64,000 nt of DNA from NCBI GenBank assembly GCA_029961745.1, contig CP124680.1, positions 5,394,001 to 5,458,000 of the forward strand, read 5' to 3'. The translations under genes and the position numbers were made by a program. Numbering within the stretch: position 1 is the first letter of the stretch; each line of letters starts with the position of its first letter. This DNA is from Nocardioides sp. L-11A (GTDB taxonomy: Bacteria; Actinomycetota; Actinomycetes; Propionibacteriales; Nocardioidaceae). The notes beneath the pieces were generated by a model. That model saw only the letters and a list, made by a program, of their open reading frames with translations, was not told where the DNA came from and searched no databases. Positions 9,220 to 17,912 of this stretch are shown piece after piece.

Positions 9220-10418
9220 GCCACGACCAGCGGGACCGAGAGCGGACGCCGGACGTAGGGCCCGGGCGCCCAGGTGACGGCGTCCTCGTCGACGCCGAAG
9301 TCGGGGATCCGCGCCAGCAGCTCCTCCAGCGCGACGGTGATCTGCAGCCGTGCGGCGGCCGCGCCCAGGCAGTGGTGGTGGCCCTGGCTGAAGCTGAGGA
9401 TCTGGCTCGGCCGGCGACGTACGTCGAGGGCGTCGGCGTCGGGGCCGTACTTCCTCGGGTCGCGGTTGCCCGCGCCGTACAGCAGCAGGACCTTGCGACC
9501 CGCCGGGATCGTCGTGCCGTGCAGCTCGACGTCGCGGGTGGTGGTCCGCGCGAGGCCCTGCACCGGCGAGGTGAGCCGGAGGAACTCCTCGACGGCGTCG
9601 GGCACCAGCCCGGGGTCGCCCGCGAGCAGCGCCCGCTGGTCGGGGCGGGCGGCGAGCAGCTGGACCGCGCCGCCGAGCGCCCCGGTCGAGGTGTCGTTGC
9701 CGCCGGCCACCATGGTGAAGACGAACGCGAGGATCTCGAGCAGCTCGACGTCGGCCAGGACCAGCTGGGAGACCGTGTCCTCGCCGGGCTCGTGGCGCCG
9801 GCGCTCGACGAGCTCGGTGAAATAGCCCATCAGCTCCAGCGTCGCGTCCGCCGCGCCCGCCGCCGCGGTCTCGCCCTCACCGGCGACATTGGCCGCGACG
9901 ATCGCGCCGCTCCAGTCGTCGAAGCGCGGCTGGTCGGCGGCCGGGACGCCGAGGTAGTGGCCGACGACCAGGCTGGGCAGCGGCTTGAACAGCTCAGCCA
10001 CGATGTCGCCGCCGCCGGCCGCCCGGAGCGCGTCGAGCCGCTCGGCGGCGTACGCCCGCACCACGGGCTCGAGCTCACGCACCTGGCGGGGTGTGAACCC
10101 GCGCGCCACCAGCTTGCGGAAGGTGGTGTGCACGGGCGGGTCGGTCATCACGAACGGCGGGTTGTCGACGAGGCCGATCCGCTCCAGCTCGTCGTACTCG
10201 ACGGTGAGGCCGTGGGCACTGGAGAAGGTCGCGACGTCGACCGCGGCCGCCAGCACGTCGGCGTGCCGGGACAGCACGTAGTGGTCGCGCTCCGGCCGCT
10301 CGTCGGGCACCACGTGGTGGACCGGGTCGTGGTCGCGCAACCAGGCGTACGACGCCCACGGGTCGCGCCAGGCGGTCCCGCCACCGGGCTGATAGCCATG
10401 GGACAGTTCAGTCGACAT
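9216..10418 (-). CDS. Cytochrome P450
   Basis: Haem monooxygenase of the soluble bacterial class. It shows the I-helix oxygen-binding motif AGGNDTST, the K-helix ExxR in EEFLRLTS, and the haem loop [18 protein letters not shown] with the axial cysteine at residue 350. Length (400 residues) is normal. ATG 10418 was chosen; ATG 10436 would add six residues and lies inside a candidate operator. Translationally coupled to the following TetR gene. Electron-transfer partners are not adjacent and the substrate cannot be predicted. Confidence 0.93.
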   Translation of the reverse strand: MSTELSHGYQPGGGTAWRDPWASYAWLRDHDPVHHVVPDERPERDHYVLSRHADVLAAAVDVATFSSAHGLTVEYDELERIGLVDNPPFVMTDPPVHTTFRKLVARGFTPRQVRELEPVVRAYAAERLDALRAAGGGDIVAELFKPLPSLVVGHYLGVPAADQPRFDDWSGAIVAANVAGEGETAAAGAADATLELMGYFTELVERRRHEPGEDTVSQLVLADVELLEILAFVFTMVAGGNDTSTGALGGAVQLLAARPDQRALLAGDPGLVPDAVEEFLRLTSPVQGLARTTTRDVELHGTTIPAGRKVLLLYGAGNRDPRKYGPDADALDVRRRPSQILSFSQGHHHCLGAAAARLQITVALEELLARIPDFGVDEDAVTWAPGPYVRRPLSVPLVVA

Positions 10419-10430
10419 GCCCCAAGAATG

Positions 10431-10452
10431 AGACATGCCGGCTGATCTGTCT
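10431..10452. promoter_or_regulatory. Candidate TetR operator (AGACA-N12-TGTCT) at the P450-TetR operon start
   Basis: Five-base inverted arms AGACA/TGTCT, 12 bases apart, lie immediately upstream of the preferred P450 start in the only promoter region of an operon encoding its own TetR regulator. The arms are short, so support is modest. Confidence 0.35.
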
Positions 10453-10476
10453 AGCGTCCGGGCTGATGTGATGACG

Positions 10477-10535
10477 GCGCAACTACCGGATGTGCTGTCC
10501 GCGAGCCGCGACCGCGACGAATCCGGTCGTTGCGC
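10477..10535 (-). terminator. Hairpin downstream of dps
   Basis: GCGCAACTACCGGAT (10477-10491) pairs with ATCCGGTCGTTGCGC (10521-10535), 14 of 15 bases, across a GC-rich 29-base loop. It lies between the dps stop and the P450 promoter on the same strand, as expected of a terminator without a U-tract. Confidence 0.5.
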
Positions 10536-10554
10536 GGCACACCAGGACCGCGCC

Positions 10555-11088
10555 TCAGGCGAGGATCGCCTCCGGCACCGAGGCGCCCGGCGTACGGCGC
10601 TCGGCGTCGGTCAGCCAGGCGAGCTGCTCGAGACGCTCGATGATCGTGTGCAGCAGGTCCGCGGTGGTGGGGTCGGCGGCGTCGACGTCGTCGTGGACCC
10701 GGCGGGCCGTGCCCGTGACAGCGTAGATCGACGCGACGATCGCGTCGATGGCGGCGCCGGTCTCGACCTCGCCGCCCGGGAAGGCGGGCAGGCTGGACTG
10801 GGCGGCGGTGCGGGCGGAGGTGCCGTCCGGGACGACGTAGACCGCGCGCATCCGCTCGGCCACCTCGTCGGTGAAGGTGCGGGCGGCGTCGACGATCTCG
10901 TCGAGCTGGAGGTGGAGGTCGCGGAAGTTGGGCCCCACGATGTTCCAGTGCGCCTGCTTGCCCTGGAGGGCCAGGTCGTTGAGGTCGACCAGGACCTGCT
11001 GGAGGTGCGCGGCGAACGTCGCGTCGGCGCGGAAGGCCGGGTGCGAGACGTGCTGGGACGTGCGGTGGCGGGTCGCGGTGGTCGCCAT
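10555..11088 (-). CDS. dps: Dps family DNA-protection/ferritin-like protein
   Basis: Forms dodecameric shells that oxidise and store iron and protect DNA in stress. The 177-residue protein carries the Dps ferroxidase pattern within KQAHWNIVGPNFRDLHLQLD (His47, His59, Asp63) and FTDEVAERM (Asp74, Glu78). ATG 11088 has GGGAG 8 bases upstream; the longer frame to 11136 lacks a ribosome site and crosses the promoter. A perfect 9-3-9 palindrome and a weak iron-box-like sequence lie within 90 bases upstream, and a hairpin follows the gene. Likely controlled by iron or oxidative stress (inference). Confidence 0.93.
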   Translation of the reverse strand: MATTATRHRTSQHVSHPAFRADATFAAHLQQVLVDLNDLALQGKQAHWNIVGPNFRDLHLQLDEIVDAARTFTDEVAERMRAVYVVPDGTSARTAAQSSLPAFPGGEVETGAAIDAIVASIYAVTGTARRVHDDVDAADPTTADLLHTIIERLEQLAWLTDAERRTPGASVPEAILA

Positions 11089-11138
11089 GGATGATGCTCC
11101 CTTTCGCTTCGGTGTCGGTGCCCACCAGCCTGCCACGC

Positions 11139-11159
11139 TTTCTGGAACGATTCCAGAAA
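11139..11159. promoter_or_regulatory. Perfect 21-bp palindromic operator upstream of dps
   Basis: TTTCTGGAA and TTCCAGAAA are exact reverse complements around a CGA centre, 50 bases upstream of the dps ATG. It is AT-richer than its surroundings. The binding protein is unknown. Overlapping its right edge, about 11157-11174 read on the minus strand gives TAGGCAAGGCTTCCTTTT, a partial match to the DtxR/IdeR iron box. Confidence 0.65.
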
Positions 11160-11190
11160 AGGAAGCCTTGCCTACGTGAGGCGGACCTGA

Positions 11191-12153
11191 CTAACGGACC
11201 CGCACGTCCACACTGCGCTGCGCCGCTCGCGTCCGCTTGTTGCCGAGGTAGACGACCGTGTAGGTCCGCTCTCCCCTCGGCTGCTTGCGCACCGTCACCG
11301 TGACCGTCCCCCGGCGCGAGAGCCGCGCCTTCTCGAGCACCCGGCCGTCGGCGGCGATCAGCACCTTGCCGCGCGCGGGACGCTTCCCCGTCCGGGCCCT
11401 GATCGTGAACGTCGCCCGCCGCTTCGCGCCGACCGCCGTGACCTTGACCCGGGAGGCCCGCCCCGTCGTACTCCCCCCGAAGTCGGCCGCGGCGCCCCCG
11501 GCCTGCGGTGGCACGAGCGACGGAACCGTCGCGGTGCAGGCGGCCTGGCCGGACGTGTCGGCCGACGGTACGGCGACGCCCGCCTGCCGCCCCAGGACCA
11601 GGGTCCATACCGGGCTGATGCCCGCACCCTGGTGCACGATCGGGTCGGTGGTGACGTACAGGCCGATGTCCAGCGGCTGCGGGGAGCGCAGGTTCTCGCA
11701 GTGCCCGACGCTGCGCAGCCAGCCCTGGACCACGTCCGCCGGCGTCGGCTGACCGGCGGCCAGGTTCTCTCCGACGAACGCGTAGGCGTAGCCCGCGGCC
11801 GCCGCCCGGTCCCAGGGCTGCGGCCGGGCGCCCGGCCCCGACTCGACGTGATCGATCACCTGGGTGGTCGCCATCCACTGCCCGTGCAGACGGGCGGCCT
11901 CGTCGAGGAGCGGCGACGCGCTCAGCGTCGGCAGGCCACGGGCCGCGCGGTCGGCGTTGACCAGGCAGGTCACCGCCGCGCGCGCCCGGGCGAGGTCGCC
12001 GCCCGCGACGAACGGGACGGCACCGTCCGCGCAGGTGGCGGCGCGTGCCGGGGCCCGGACACCGGGGCCGGCGGCGGCAGCACCGGGGACGAACGGGACG
12101 GCGGCGGCGAGGAGCACGGCCAGACCGGCTCCCAGCAAGCGCTCTCGGAACAC
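11191..12153 (-). CDS. Secreted CAP/SCP-domain protein with C-terminal Ig-like domain
   Basis: 320-residue exported protein. A signal peptide (FRERLLGAGLAVLLAAAVPF, AAA-AG cleavage region) precedes a CAP domain: CLVNADRAARGLP, LLDEAARLHGQWM, VGENLAAG, VVQGWLRSVGHCENLRSP. The pattern matches the bacterial YkwD-like branch. The last 85 residues are a beta-rich, Lys/Arg-rich Ig-like module (KVTAVGAKRRATFTIRAR to the end). The GTG at 12153 is preceded by GAGGG at 8 bases; the frame extends to 12354 without a signal peptide at its end, so the longer form is rejected. Bacterial CAP proteins are extracellular; their activity is mostly unknown. Divergent from the DrrA-like ATPase. Confidence 0.87.
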   Translation of the reverse strand: MFRERLLGAGLAVLLAAAVPFVPGAAAAGPGVRAPARAATCADGAVPFVAGGDLARARAAVTCLVNADRAARGLPTLSASPLLDEAARLHGQWMATTQVIDHVESGPGARPQPWDRAAAAGYAYAFVGENLAAGQPTPADVVQGWLRSVGHCENLRSPQPLDIGLYVTTDPIVHQGAGISPVWTLVLGRQAGVAVPSADTSGQAACTATVPSLVPPQAGGAAADFGGSTTGRASRVKVTAVGAKRRATFTIRARTGKRPARGKVLIAADGRVLEKARLSRRGTVTVTVRKQPRGERTYTVVYLGNKRTRAAQRSVDVRVR

Positions 12154-12316
12154 GGGGACCACCCTCGGATCGACGGCATGTGCACGGCTCGCCCCCCTAG
12201 CCGACGGTCCAACGGCGCAGCCGGCGATGAGTTCCGGTGTCGGTGGCGGTCCGTAGTGTGCAACGCCGGGGGAACGACGATCGAGACACATCAGACGAGG
12301 AGACGCAGGGGCTGCG

Positions 12317-13288
12317 ATGAGCGAACCGATGATCCGCGCGACCGGACTGGTCAAGCGCTACAAGGAGGTCGAGGCCCTCGCCGGGCTCGACCTGGCCGTG
12401 CCTGAGGGCAAGGTGCTGGCCCTGCTCGGCCCCAACGGCGCCGGGAAGACCACGGCGGTGCGCTGCCTGACCACGCTCTTGAAGCCCGACGCCGGCACCG
12501 CCACGGTGGCCGGCATCGATGTGCTGGCCGACCCGGCGGCGGCCAAGGCGAAGATCGGCCTGTCGGGGCAGTACGCCGCGGTCGACGAGCACCTCACGGC
12601 GTACGAGAACCTGGTCATGATCGGGCGGCTCTACCACCTCGGCCGCACCCGGGCACGGGCCCGCGCGCAGGAGCTGCTGGAGCGCTTCGACCTCACCGAG
12701 TTCGCGAGCCGGCCCACCAAGACCTACTCCGGCGGCCAGCGCCGGCGCCTCGACCTGGCCGGCGCACTGGTCGCCGCTCCGCCGGTGATCGTGCTCGACG
12801 AGCCGACGACCGGGCTCGACCCGCGCAGCCGCCAGCTGATGTGGGACGTCATCCGCGAGCTGGTGGGCGAGGGCGCGACGCTGCTGCTGACGACGCAGTA
12901 CCTCGAGGAGGCCGACGTCCTGGCCGACGACATCGTGGTCATCGACCACGGTCGCGAGATCGCCCACGGCACCGCCGACGAGCTCAAGGCACAGACCGGA
13001 GGCCAGCGGATCGAGGTGGTGCTCACCAGCACCGCCGACGCCGAGGCGGCGGGGCGGATCCTCAACGAGGTCGCGGTCGGCGAGGTCAAGGTCAACGGCG
13101 GCGGCCGCGAGCTCGCGGCCGCGGTCGGCGAGGACGCCGCGGGCGACCTGCTCCGCGTGCTCCAGGGCTTCGAGCGCGATGCCGTGAAGGTCCTCGACGT
13201 CGGGCTGCGCCGCCCGACCCTCGACGACGTCTTCCTCACCCTGACCGGACACGACAGCACCGACGAGAGCGCGGAGGCGCAGCAGTGA
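12317..13288 (+). CDS. DrrA-type ABC exporter ATP-binding subunit
   Basis: Drives a two-gene exporter of the daunorubicin-resistance type. The 323-residue protein has Walker A GPNGAGKT (38-45), signature YSGGQRRRLDLA, Walker [14 protein letters not shown] and the DrrA-specific C-terminal part with LRRPTLDDVFLTLTGH. The ATG at 12317 follows a purine-rich GAGGAGACGCAGGGG stretch. The stop overlaps the permease GTG (GTGA). Substrates of such pairs include antibiotics and lipids; none is indicated here. Confidence 0.92.
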   Translation: MSEPMIRATGLVKRYKEVEALAGLDLAVPEGKVLALLGPNGAGKTTAVRCLTTLLKPDAGTATVAGIDVLADPAAAKAKIGLSGQYAAVDEHLTAYENLVMIGRLYHLGRTRARARAQELLERFDLTEFASRPTKTYSGGQRRRLDLAGALVAAPPVIVLDEPTTGLDPRSRQLMWDVIRELVGEGATLLLTTQYLEEADVLADDIVVIDHGREIAHGTADELKAQTGGQRIEVVLTSTADAEAAGRILNEVAVGEVKVNGGGRELAAAVGEDAAGDLLRVLQGFERDAVKVLDVGLRRPTLDDVFLTLTGHDSTDESAEAQQ

Positions 13289-14085
13289 GCACCATGGCCC
13301 AGGCCCTCAACGACGGCTGGGTGGTCGCCCAGCGCAATCTGATCAAGATCGTCCGGGTCCCCGAGATCCTGGTGTTCGTCCTGGTCAGCCCGATCATGTT
13401 CGTGCTGCTGTTCGCCTATGTCTTCGGCGGCGCGATCGAGACGCCCGGCGTCAACTACCGCGAGTGGCTGATCGCCGGCATCTTCGGCCAGACCATCGTC
13501 TTCGGCGCGACCTTCACCGGGGCCGGCCTCGCCGAGGACATGCAGAAGGGCATCATCGACCGGTTCCGGTCGCTGCCGATGTCCAACTCCGCGGTGCTCG
13601 TGGGGCGGACCGCCTCCGACGTCGTCTACAACGTGCTCTCGCTCATCATCATGGCGCTCACCGGCCTGATCGTCGGCTGGCGGATCAACGAGGGCGCCCT
13701 CAAGGCGCTGGCCGGGTTCGCGCTGCTGCTGGTCTTCGGCTACGCGATCAGCTGGGTGATGGCCTGGGTCGGCCTGATGGTCCCCAGCGTCGAGGTCATC
13801 AACAACGCCTCCTTCATCGTGATCATGCCGCTGACCTTCATCTCCAACGCGTTCGTGCCGACGGAGTCGTTCAACAAGGTGCTCAAGCCCTTCGTCGAGT
13901 GGAACCCGGTCTCGGCGGTCACCCAGGCCAGCCGCGACCTGTTCGGCAACACCGGCGTCGGCCCCGGCTCGGACGCCTGGTCGATGCAGAACCCGGTCGC
14001 CTACACGCTGATCTGGGTGGTGCTCATCATCGCGGTGTTCGCGCCGCTGTCGGTGCGCCAGTACCGGCTCACCACGAGCAAGTAG
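13285..14085 (+). CDS. DrrB-type ABC-2 exporter permease
   Basis: 266-residue membrane subunit with six hydrophobic segments and the ABC-2 signature pattern (PEILVFVLVSPIMFVLLFAY at the first segment; FISNAFVPTESFNKVLKPF and WNPVSAVTQASRDLFGN near the end). The GTG at 13285 overlaps the ATPase stop; ATG 13294 is an alternative. Works with the preceding ATPase as a homodimeric exporter core. Followed by a strong inverted repeat. Confidence 0.92.
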   Translation: MSTMAQALNDGWVVAQRNLIKIVRVPEILVFVLVSPIMFVLLFAYVFGGAIETPGVNYREWLIAGIFGQTIVFGATFTGAGLAEDMQKGIIDRFRSLPMSNSAVLVGRTASDVVYNVLSLIIMALTGLIVGWRINEGALKALAGFALLLVFGYAISWVMAWVGLMVPSVEVINNASFIVIMPLTFISNAFVPTESFNKVLKPFVEWNPVSAVTQASRDLFGNTGVGPGSDAWSMQNPVAYTLIWVVLIIAVFAPLSVRQYRLTTSK

Positions 14086-14090
14086 TCCCC

Positions 14091-14151
14091 GTCGTACCGG
14101 ACGAAACCGTCGTGGATCGGCCGATCTCGCGACAGTTTCGTCCGGTACGAC
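14091..14151. terminator. Bidirectional terminator-like hairpin between convergent genes
   Basis: GTCGTACCGGACGAAAC (14091-14107) and GTTTCGTCCGGTACGAC (14135-14151) are perfect 17-base inverted arms. The loop itself contains GATCGGCCGATC, a second palindrome. The element fills the space between the convergent DrrB-like gene and the FAD oxidoreductase gene. Confidence 0.75.
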
Positions 14152-14161
14152 GGCGCGGCGG

Positions 14162-15562
14162 TCAGAGCCGGTCGGCCAGCCGCCGGGCCGCGATCTGCAG
14201 CGCGTCCCACACCGTCGCGAACGGCGGGGCGTAGGCCAGGTCCATGCCCGCCAGGTCGTCGACGTCGAGGCCGCCCCACAGCGCGGCGGCCGCGGCGTCG
14301 ACCCGCTTCGCCGAGCCCGGCCCGCCGACGATCTGGACGCCCAGGAGGCGGCGGGTCGCGCGGTCGGCGAGCACCTTCGTGTGGATCGGCTCGGCCTCGG
14401 GCATGTAGCCGCTGGCGGTGGTGCCGCTGGTGACGAGCGCGGCGACGTCGTACCCGGCCTCGGTGGCCGCGGCGCTGGAGAGTCCGGTCCGGGCGATCTC
14501 GAGGTGCACGCCGCCGGCGACGAAGCGGGTGATGGCGGTCCCGAGCGCGCCCCCGAAGCGCCGGTCGCGCCCGAGCAGGTTGTCGCCGACCACCCGGCCC
14601 AGCTTGTTGGCATGGGTGCCCAGCGGCAGGAAGACCCGGCGCCCGGTGAGCCGGTGGGTGAGCTCGCAGCAGTCACCGGCGGCCCAGATCCCCGGGGCCA
14701 CCCGGCCCCCGGGGTCGGGCAGGTATCCGCCGTCCTCGCCCAGCGGCAGCCCGGCCGCGGCGCCCAGCGCAGTGGCGGGCTCCACGCCGATCGCGAGCAC
14801 GACGACGTCGGCGGCGAGCCGCTCGCCGGTGTCCGTCACGACCCCGCTGACCCGCGCACCGGCCGGGCCCTCCGTCGTCTCCAGCCGGTCGACCGTCCGA
14901 CCGGTGCGCAGGTCGACCCCGCCGGCGACCAGCGCGTCCTCGATCTCCGTGCCCAGGTCGGCGTCCAGGCTGCTCATCACCCGGCTCCGGGTGATCAGGG
15001 TGGTCGACAGGCCGCGCCGGATCAGGGCCTCGGCCATCTCCAGCCCGATATAGCCGCCCCCGACCACGACCGCCCGGGACGGACCGTCGAGCTCGCCCGC
15101 GCCGCTCAGGAGCTCGGTCCACAGCGCCCCGTCGTCGAGGTTCTTGACCGGGTGCACGCCCGCGACCGGTACGCCGTCGGCCGCCCGGGCCCAGTCGGGC
15201 ACGATCGGCGCGGCGCCGGTGGCGAGCACCAGCTCGTCGTACTCCAGCTCGTCGGCCGGTCCGCCGCCGGGTCCCTCGACCCGCACCCGGCGCCGCTCGC
15301 TGTCGAGCGCCACCGCCCGCGACCCGAGTCGCAGGTCGATCCCGGCCGCACGGTGCTCCTGTGCGGACCGGGCGACCAGGTCCTCGCCGCGCGGCACATC
15401 GCCGGCGATCCAGTACGGGATCCCGCACGCCGAGTACGACGTGTGGCCGGTCGCCTCCACGACGGTGACGTCGATCTCGCGGCCCGCGCTCGCCGCCGCC
15501 CGCAGCGCCGTATGGGCCGCGCTCATCCCGGCGGCGTCCGCGCCGACCACCACGATCCTCAC
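14162..15562 (-). CDS. FAD/NAD(P)-dependent pyridine nucleotide-disulfide oxidoreductase (CoA-disulfide reductase/NADH oxidase-like)
   Basis: 466-residue flavoprotein. The FAD Rossmann motif VVVGADAAGMSAA is at the N-terminus, followed by the single redox cysteine in SYSACGIPYWI, the hallmark of CoA-disulfide reductase, NADH oxidase and NADH peroxidase. An NAD motif (VVVGGGYIGLEMAEAL), the second FAD motif (GIWAAGDCCELTH) and a dimerisation domain complete it. GTG 15562 was chosen because TAGGGT lies 7 bases upstream and homologues begin just before RIVVVG; ATG 15583 is the longer option and abuts a repeat element. Which electron acceptor is used cannot be decided. Confidence 0.9.
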   Translation of the reverse strand: MRIVVVGADAAGMSAAHTALRAAASAGREIDVTVVEATGHTSYSACGIPYWIAGDVPRGEDLVARSAQEHRAAGIDLRLGSRAVALDSERRRVRVEGPGGGPADELEYDELVLATGAAPIVPDWARAADGVPVAGVHPVKNLDDGALWTELLSGAGELDGPSRAVVVGGGYIGLEMAEALIRRGLSTTLITRSRVMSSLDADLGTEIEDALVAGGVDLRTGRTVDRLETTEGPAGARVSGVVTDTGERLAADVVVLAIGVEPATALGAAAGLPLGEDGGYLPDPGGRVAPGIWAAGDCCELTHRLTGRRVFLPLGTHANKLGRVVGDNLLGRDRRFGGALGTAITRFVAGGVHLEIARTGLSSAAATEAGYDVAALVTSGTTASGYMPEAEPIHTKVLADRATRRLLGVQIVGGPGSAKRVDAAAAALWGGLDVDDLAGMDLAYAPPFATVWDALQIAARRLADRL

Positions 15563-15569
15563 GCCCGCG

Positions 15570-15575
15570 ACCCTA
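15570..15575 (-). promoter_or_regulatory. -10 box TAGGGT of the FAD oxidoreductase gene
   Basis: Minus-strand TAGGGT lies 7 bases before GTG 15562, consistent with a leaderless start. Confidence 0.5.
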
Positions 15576-15584
15576 CGTCCCACC

Positions 15585-15676
15585 GACCCGGCGCATCTGA
15601 ACGCCCCACAAGCGCCGACCCGGCGCGTTCAAACGCGCCGGGTCGGCGGCTCTCAGAGGTTCAGATGCGACGGGTC
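15585..15676. repeat. Nested intergenic palindrome, copy 1 of a dispersed element
   Basis: Outer arms GACCCGGCGCATCTGAAC (15585-15602) and GTTCAGATGCGACGGGTC (15659-15676) pair with one mismatch. Inner arms at 15614-15630 and 15631-15647 form a 34-base palindrome with one central mismatch. It lies between the P450 stop (15679) and the downstream same-strand gene. Bases 15615-15679 recur at 27533-27597 with two differences. Confidence 0.85.
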
Positions 15677-15678
15677 GA

Positions 15679-17025
15679 TCACACGGCGACCGGCTCGGCG
15701 CCGATGTGGACCGGGAGCGACTCGACGCCGTACACGGCCGACAGCTTGCGGAACTCGAGCTCGGAGATGTCGCTGGCCATGGTCAGGTCCGGGAACCGCT
15801 CGGCGAGCATCCGCAGGGCGGTCCGCAGTTCCATCCGGGCCAGCTCGGCGCCGACGCAGCGGTGCATGCCCCAGCCGAAGGCGAGGTGGCGGGTGGGCTC
15901 GCGGCTCGGGTCGAACGTGTCGAGACCGGGCGCCAGGCGCGGGTCGCGGTTGGCGGCGAGGAGGGAGACGCCGACGGCGTCGCCCTCCTTGATCAGGACG
16001 CCGCCGATCTCGACGTCCTGCTTGGCGAAGCGCAGGAAGGCGAGCTGGACGACGCACAGGTGGCGCAGCAGCTCCTCGACGACCCCGTTGACCTGCTCGG
16101 CGTCGTCGGAGCGCAGCATCTCGCCGGCCTTCGGCGTGGTCGCGATGAGATAGGCGCCCAGCGCCAGCATCGACGCGGAGGTCTCGTAGCCGCCGAGGAA
16201 GACGCCGTCGGCGATGCCACCGAGGGTGACGTCGTCGAGCTCGTCGCCGTGCTCCTTCAGCAGCGCACCGATCAGACCGTCGCCGGGGTTCGCGCGCTGT
16301 TCGCGCACGGCGTTGATGAGGAACTCGCGGGTGTGGGCAGCGGCGCCGAACGCGCCCGCGCCGCCCTCGGTGAGGTCGAAGCGCGCGACGCCGAGCTCGA
16401 GGAACCGAGCGCGGTCGTCGACCGGCAGGCCGAGCAGGTCGCAGATCACGTCGAACGGTACGGCGAACGCGAACTCCTCGACCATGTCGACCGCACGCCC
16501 GCCCCGGCCGGCCTCCTCCATCGCGTCCAGGCGCTGCTTGACGATCGCCTCGATGCCGGGCTGGAGCCGGGCGAGGCGACGCATCGTGAACTCGGGGGTG
16601 AGGTAGCGACGCAGCGTGGTGTGCAGCGGCGGGTCGGTCATGCCGAGGCCGCCGATCTGCTCCTCCTCGGAGCGTCCCTCCTGCGACACGAACTGGCCGA
16701 GGTCGTTGGACCACACGTCCGCACCGCCGGCGAGCACGTCGCGCGCCGCGTCGTACCCGCTGACCAGCCAGACCCCCTTGCCGAACAGGTCGGCGAGCTT
16801 CTTCACCGGCTCCTCGGCCTGCACCTCGGAGAGCTCGGGCACCGGGTCGAGCCCGTCGCGGCGCAGCGGGAGCGTGAAGGCGTCGGGCAGGAAGCGCAGC
16901 TTGCGCAGGTCGATGCCGTTGCGCATGGTCCGGTTGAGCAGCCAGATGCCGATCCGCTGCTTCGCCGGACCGAGCACGGGGTCCAGGACAGGCCGGAGCA
17001 GCGAGTCGAAGAGGGGGATGCGCAT
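15679..17025 (-). CDS. Cytochrome P450
   Basis: 448-residue bacterial P450. The I-helix region reads FLGGYETSASML, the K-helix ExxR is EELLRHL, and the haem-binding loop is LAFGWGMHRCVGAELARM with axial Cys390. The N-terminal 80 residues are longer than in the other P450 of this window and the two are not close paralogues. It ends directly against a dispersed palindromic element and is divergent from the beta-phosphoglucomutase gene. No redox partner lies beside it; the NAD/FAD oxidoreductase downstream is of the disulfide class and not an obvious partner. Confidence 0.93.
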   Translation of the reverse strand: MRIPLFDSLLRPVLDPVLGPAKQRIGIWLLNRTMRNGIDLRKLRFLPDAFTLPLRRDGLDPVPELSEVQAEEPVKKLADLFGKGVWLVSGYDAARDVLAGGADVWSNDLGQFVSQEGRSEEEQIGGLGMTDPPLHTTLRRYLTPEFTMRRLARLQPGIEAIVKQRLDAMEEAGRGGRAVDMVEEFAFAVPFDVICDLLGLPVDDRARFLELGVARFDLTEGGAGAFGAAAHTREFLINAVREQRANPGDGLIGALLKEHGDELDDVTLGGIADGVFLGGYETSASMLALGAYLIATTPKAGEMLRSDDAEQVNGVVEELLRHLCVVQLAFLRFAKQDVEIGGVLIKEGDAVGVSLLAANRDPRLAPGLDTFDPSREPTRHLAFGWGMHRCVGAELARMELRTALRMLAERFPDLTMASDISELEFRKLSAVYGVESLPVHIGAEPVAV

Positions 17026-17110
17026 GGGTCCATTTCATCAGACGAGACGCCTTGGCGAATCCGGTGTGACCCGGATCGCGTCCCTGACCCGACCCTGAGG
17101 TCCACGCCGT

Positions 17111-17116
17111 TAGCCT
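17111..17116 (+). promoter_or_regulatory. -10 box TAGCCT of the pgmB-GH65 operon
   Basis: TAGCCT lies 6 bases before GTG 17123, consistent with leaderless transcription. Confidence 0.55.
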
Positions 17117-17122
17117 GGGGAG

Positions 17123-17866
17123 GTGCCTCGGACACAAGTGGACTGGGATGCCTGGGATGCGGTGCTGTTCGACCTCGACGGGGTGGTCACACCGACGGCC
17201 GAGGTGCACATGCACGCGTGGGAGGCGATGTTCACCGCCTTCCTGACCGCGCGCGCCGCCGCCGACCACGTGGCGTACCCGCCGTACACCGAGCAGGACT
17301 ACTTCACCTACGTCGACGGGAAGCCGCGCTACGACGGCGTCCGGTCGTTCGTCGGGTCGCGCGGGATCACCCTGCCGGAGGGGACCCCGGCGGACCCGCC
17401 CACCGCGGAGACGGTGTGCGGTCTGGGCAACCGGAAGAACGACGTCTTCAACCAGATCCTCACCTCCGACGGGGTCACGCCCTACCCGGGCTCGGTCCGG
17501 CTCCTCGACGAGCTGCACCGCCGTGGTGTGCCGATGGCGGTGGTGTCGTCCTCGCGCAACGCGCCGGCCGTGCTGGCGGCGGCCGGGCTGAGCGACCGCT
17601 TCTCCTTCGTCATGCACGGCGGGCTCGCCGCCGAGCTCGGCCTGCCGGGCAAGCCCGCCCCCGACACCTTCGCCCACGCGGCCCGGACGCTCGGCGCGAC
17701 CGACGCCCGCTCGGTCGTCCTCGAGGACGCCATCAACGGGGTCGCCGCCGGTCACGCCGGCGGCTTCGGGCTGGTGATCGGCGTCGACCGCGGCGCGGGC
17801 GCGGAGGCGCTGCGCGCGGCGGGAGCCGACGTCGTCGTACCGGATCTCGCCGACCTGCTGCCCTGA
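17123..17866 (+). CDS. pgmB: HAD-family beta-phosphoglucomutase
   Basis: Converts beta-glucose 1-phosphate to glucose 6-phosphate. The 247-residue protein has the HAD nucleophile motif VLFDLDGVVTP (Asp17, Asp19), the cap domain, VVSSSRNAP (motif II Ser), GKPAPDTF (motif III Lys) and VLEDAINGVAAGHAGG (motif IV). It lies 46 bases upstream of a GH65 phosphorylase, the usual partner that releases beta-glucose 1-phosphate. The spacer consists of a CCCGACGACACG 12-mer repeated about 2.7 times (17872-17904). GTG start chosen from the promoter and length. Confidence 0.92.
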   Translation: MPRTQVDWDAWDAVLFDLDGVVTPTAEVHMHAWEAMFTAFLTARAAADHVAYPPYTEQDYFTYVDGKPRYDGVRSFVGSRGITLPEGTPADPPTAETVCGLGNRKNDVFNQILTSDGVTPYPGSVRLLDELHRRGVPMAVVSSSRNAPAVLAAAGLSDRFSFVMHGGLAAELGLPGKPAPDTFAHAARTLGATDARSVVLEDAINGVAAGHAGGFGLVIGVDRGAGAEALRAAGADVVVPDLADLLP

Positions 17867-17912
17867 CCACACCCGACGACACGCCCGACGACACGCCCGA
17901 CGAGGAGAGCCG

